DNA of 6,095 nt from Eubacteriales bacterium (lineage in GTDB: Bacteria > Bacillota > Clostridia > Christensenellales > UMGS416). Below are positions 5,645 to 6,095 of this stretch, piece after piece. Position numbers and translations under genes: made by a program. The DNA is taken from assembly GCA_028709505.1 (NCBI GenBank), contig JAQVWW010000091.1, forward strand, positions 1-6,095, read 5' to 3'. How positions within the stretch are numbered: the stretch's first letter is position 1; each line of letters begins with the position of its first letter. Under the pieces are notes generated by a model. The model worked only from the letters and a program-made list of their open reading frames with translations. It did no database searches and was not told the origin of the DNA.

Positions 5645-6095
5645 TTATGTGGCGCTCTTGCGGAAGGCCAGCGGCGTTACGCCGTAATGCCGGCTGAAGC
5701 ATTTGATAAAATAGGATACGTTGCCAAAGCCGCACTGGGCGCAAACTTCGGTCACCGAAAGCTCGGTGGTACGCAGCAGCCGCGCCGAGCGCTCCAGCCG
5801 CATCAGGTTGATGTAGGCGGTGGTGGTAAGGCCCATATGGCGCTTGAACATGCGCAGAAAGTGGTATTTGCTGTACTGGGCCACGTTGCTTAACGTGTCG
5901 GCGCTGAGCGGGTCGGACAGGTGGTCATAAATGTAGGACAGCGCGTTTTTTAGGCCTGCCAGCTCCCGCGGCGCGCCGCCGGCGACGCGGTCGGTATAAT
6001 GATGGTGGGCAAACAGCACCGACAGCAGCATCAGCGCCCGGGCTTTGAGCTCCAGCTCGTAAGCTGCGGGCTTACGCCGGTTTAGGTCGATGATA
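5645..6095 (-). CDS. AraC-family transcriptional regulator, C-terminal part (N-terminus outside window)
   Basis: The frame is open from the window edge to the TAA at 5647-5645, giving 149 visible residues. An internal ATG at 6031 is not the start, because the 21 codons before it are open and read AYELELKARALMLL, the helix that usually joins the sensor domain to the DNA-binding domain. The last 100 residues form the standard AraC double helix-turn-helix: the first around LSADTLSNVAQYSKYHFLRMF, with FKRHMGLTTTAYINLMRLERS, and the second around SVTEVCAQCGFGNVSYFIKCF, ending in the signature YGVTPLAFRK. The missing N-terminal part is probably a cupin-type ligand sensor, by family analogy only. 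It is encoded in the same direction, 62 bases upstream of the amidohydrolase, and likely controls that operon in response to its substrate. No terminator is visible between them, so some co-transcription is possible. Confidence 0.93.
   Translation of the reverse strand, partial: IIDLNRRKPAAYELELKARALMLLSVLFAHHHYTDRVAGGAPRELAGLKNALSYIYDHLSDPLSADTLSNVAQYSKYHFLRMFKRHMGLTTTAYINLMRLERSARLLRTTELSVTEVCAQCGFGNVSYFIKCFSRHYGVTPLAFRKSAT

Overview
The window looks like a piece of a GC-rich, low-complexity-free chromosome from a Gram-positive, spore-forming-type Firmicute (Clostridia in the broad sense). The reasons are strong purine-rich Shine-Dalgarno sites at most starts, a Spo0E-like small protein, a split MacB-type exporter (adaptor, ATPase and permease as separate proteins, as in Bacillus YknXYZ), and pervasive GC-biased third positions that create many long false antisense reading frames. 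Species cannot be named from the sequence. Both outer genes run off the window.

Layout. Bases 1-2844 (+ strand) hold a tightly packed three-gene exporter operon: the C-terminal part of a membrane-fusion/adaptor protein with a Gly/Met-rich tail, an ABC ATPase, and a MacB/FtsX-type permease that overlaps the ATPase by ATGA. A 17-bp perfect hairpin at 2900-2937 closes the operon and probably also terminates the gene coming the other way. Bases 3047-3593 hold a small divergent pair: an XRE-family repressor-like protein (-) and a Spo0E-like phosphatase (+). They share an upstream region of about 120 bp with a near-perfect 13-bp direct repeat spaced 31 bp apart. Bases 3637-6095 (- strand) hold, in transcription order, an AraC-family regulator (N-terminus outside the window), a nitrilase-superfamily amidohydrolase with its own extended -10 promoter, and an LDH2/malate-lactate-ureidoglycolate-type dehydrogenase.

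How they may work together. The exporter genes form one complex: the ATPase drives the four-helix MacB-like permease, and the adaptor sits on the outer face of the membrane. The AraC - amidohydrolase - dehydrogenase set reads as a small regulated catabolic unit in which an amide or ureide is hydrolysed and a 2-hydroxy/2-oxo acid is oxidised or reduced; the substrate is unknown. The XRE/Spo0E pair reads as a small regulatory locus, possibly linked to the sporulation phosphorelay. No RNA genes, CRISPR arrays, insertion sequences or phage genes were seen. I found no clear evidence of a wholly new system; the most open questions are the substrate of the amidohydrolase/dehydrogenase unit and the function of the XRE/Spo0E pair.
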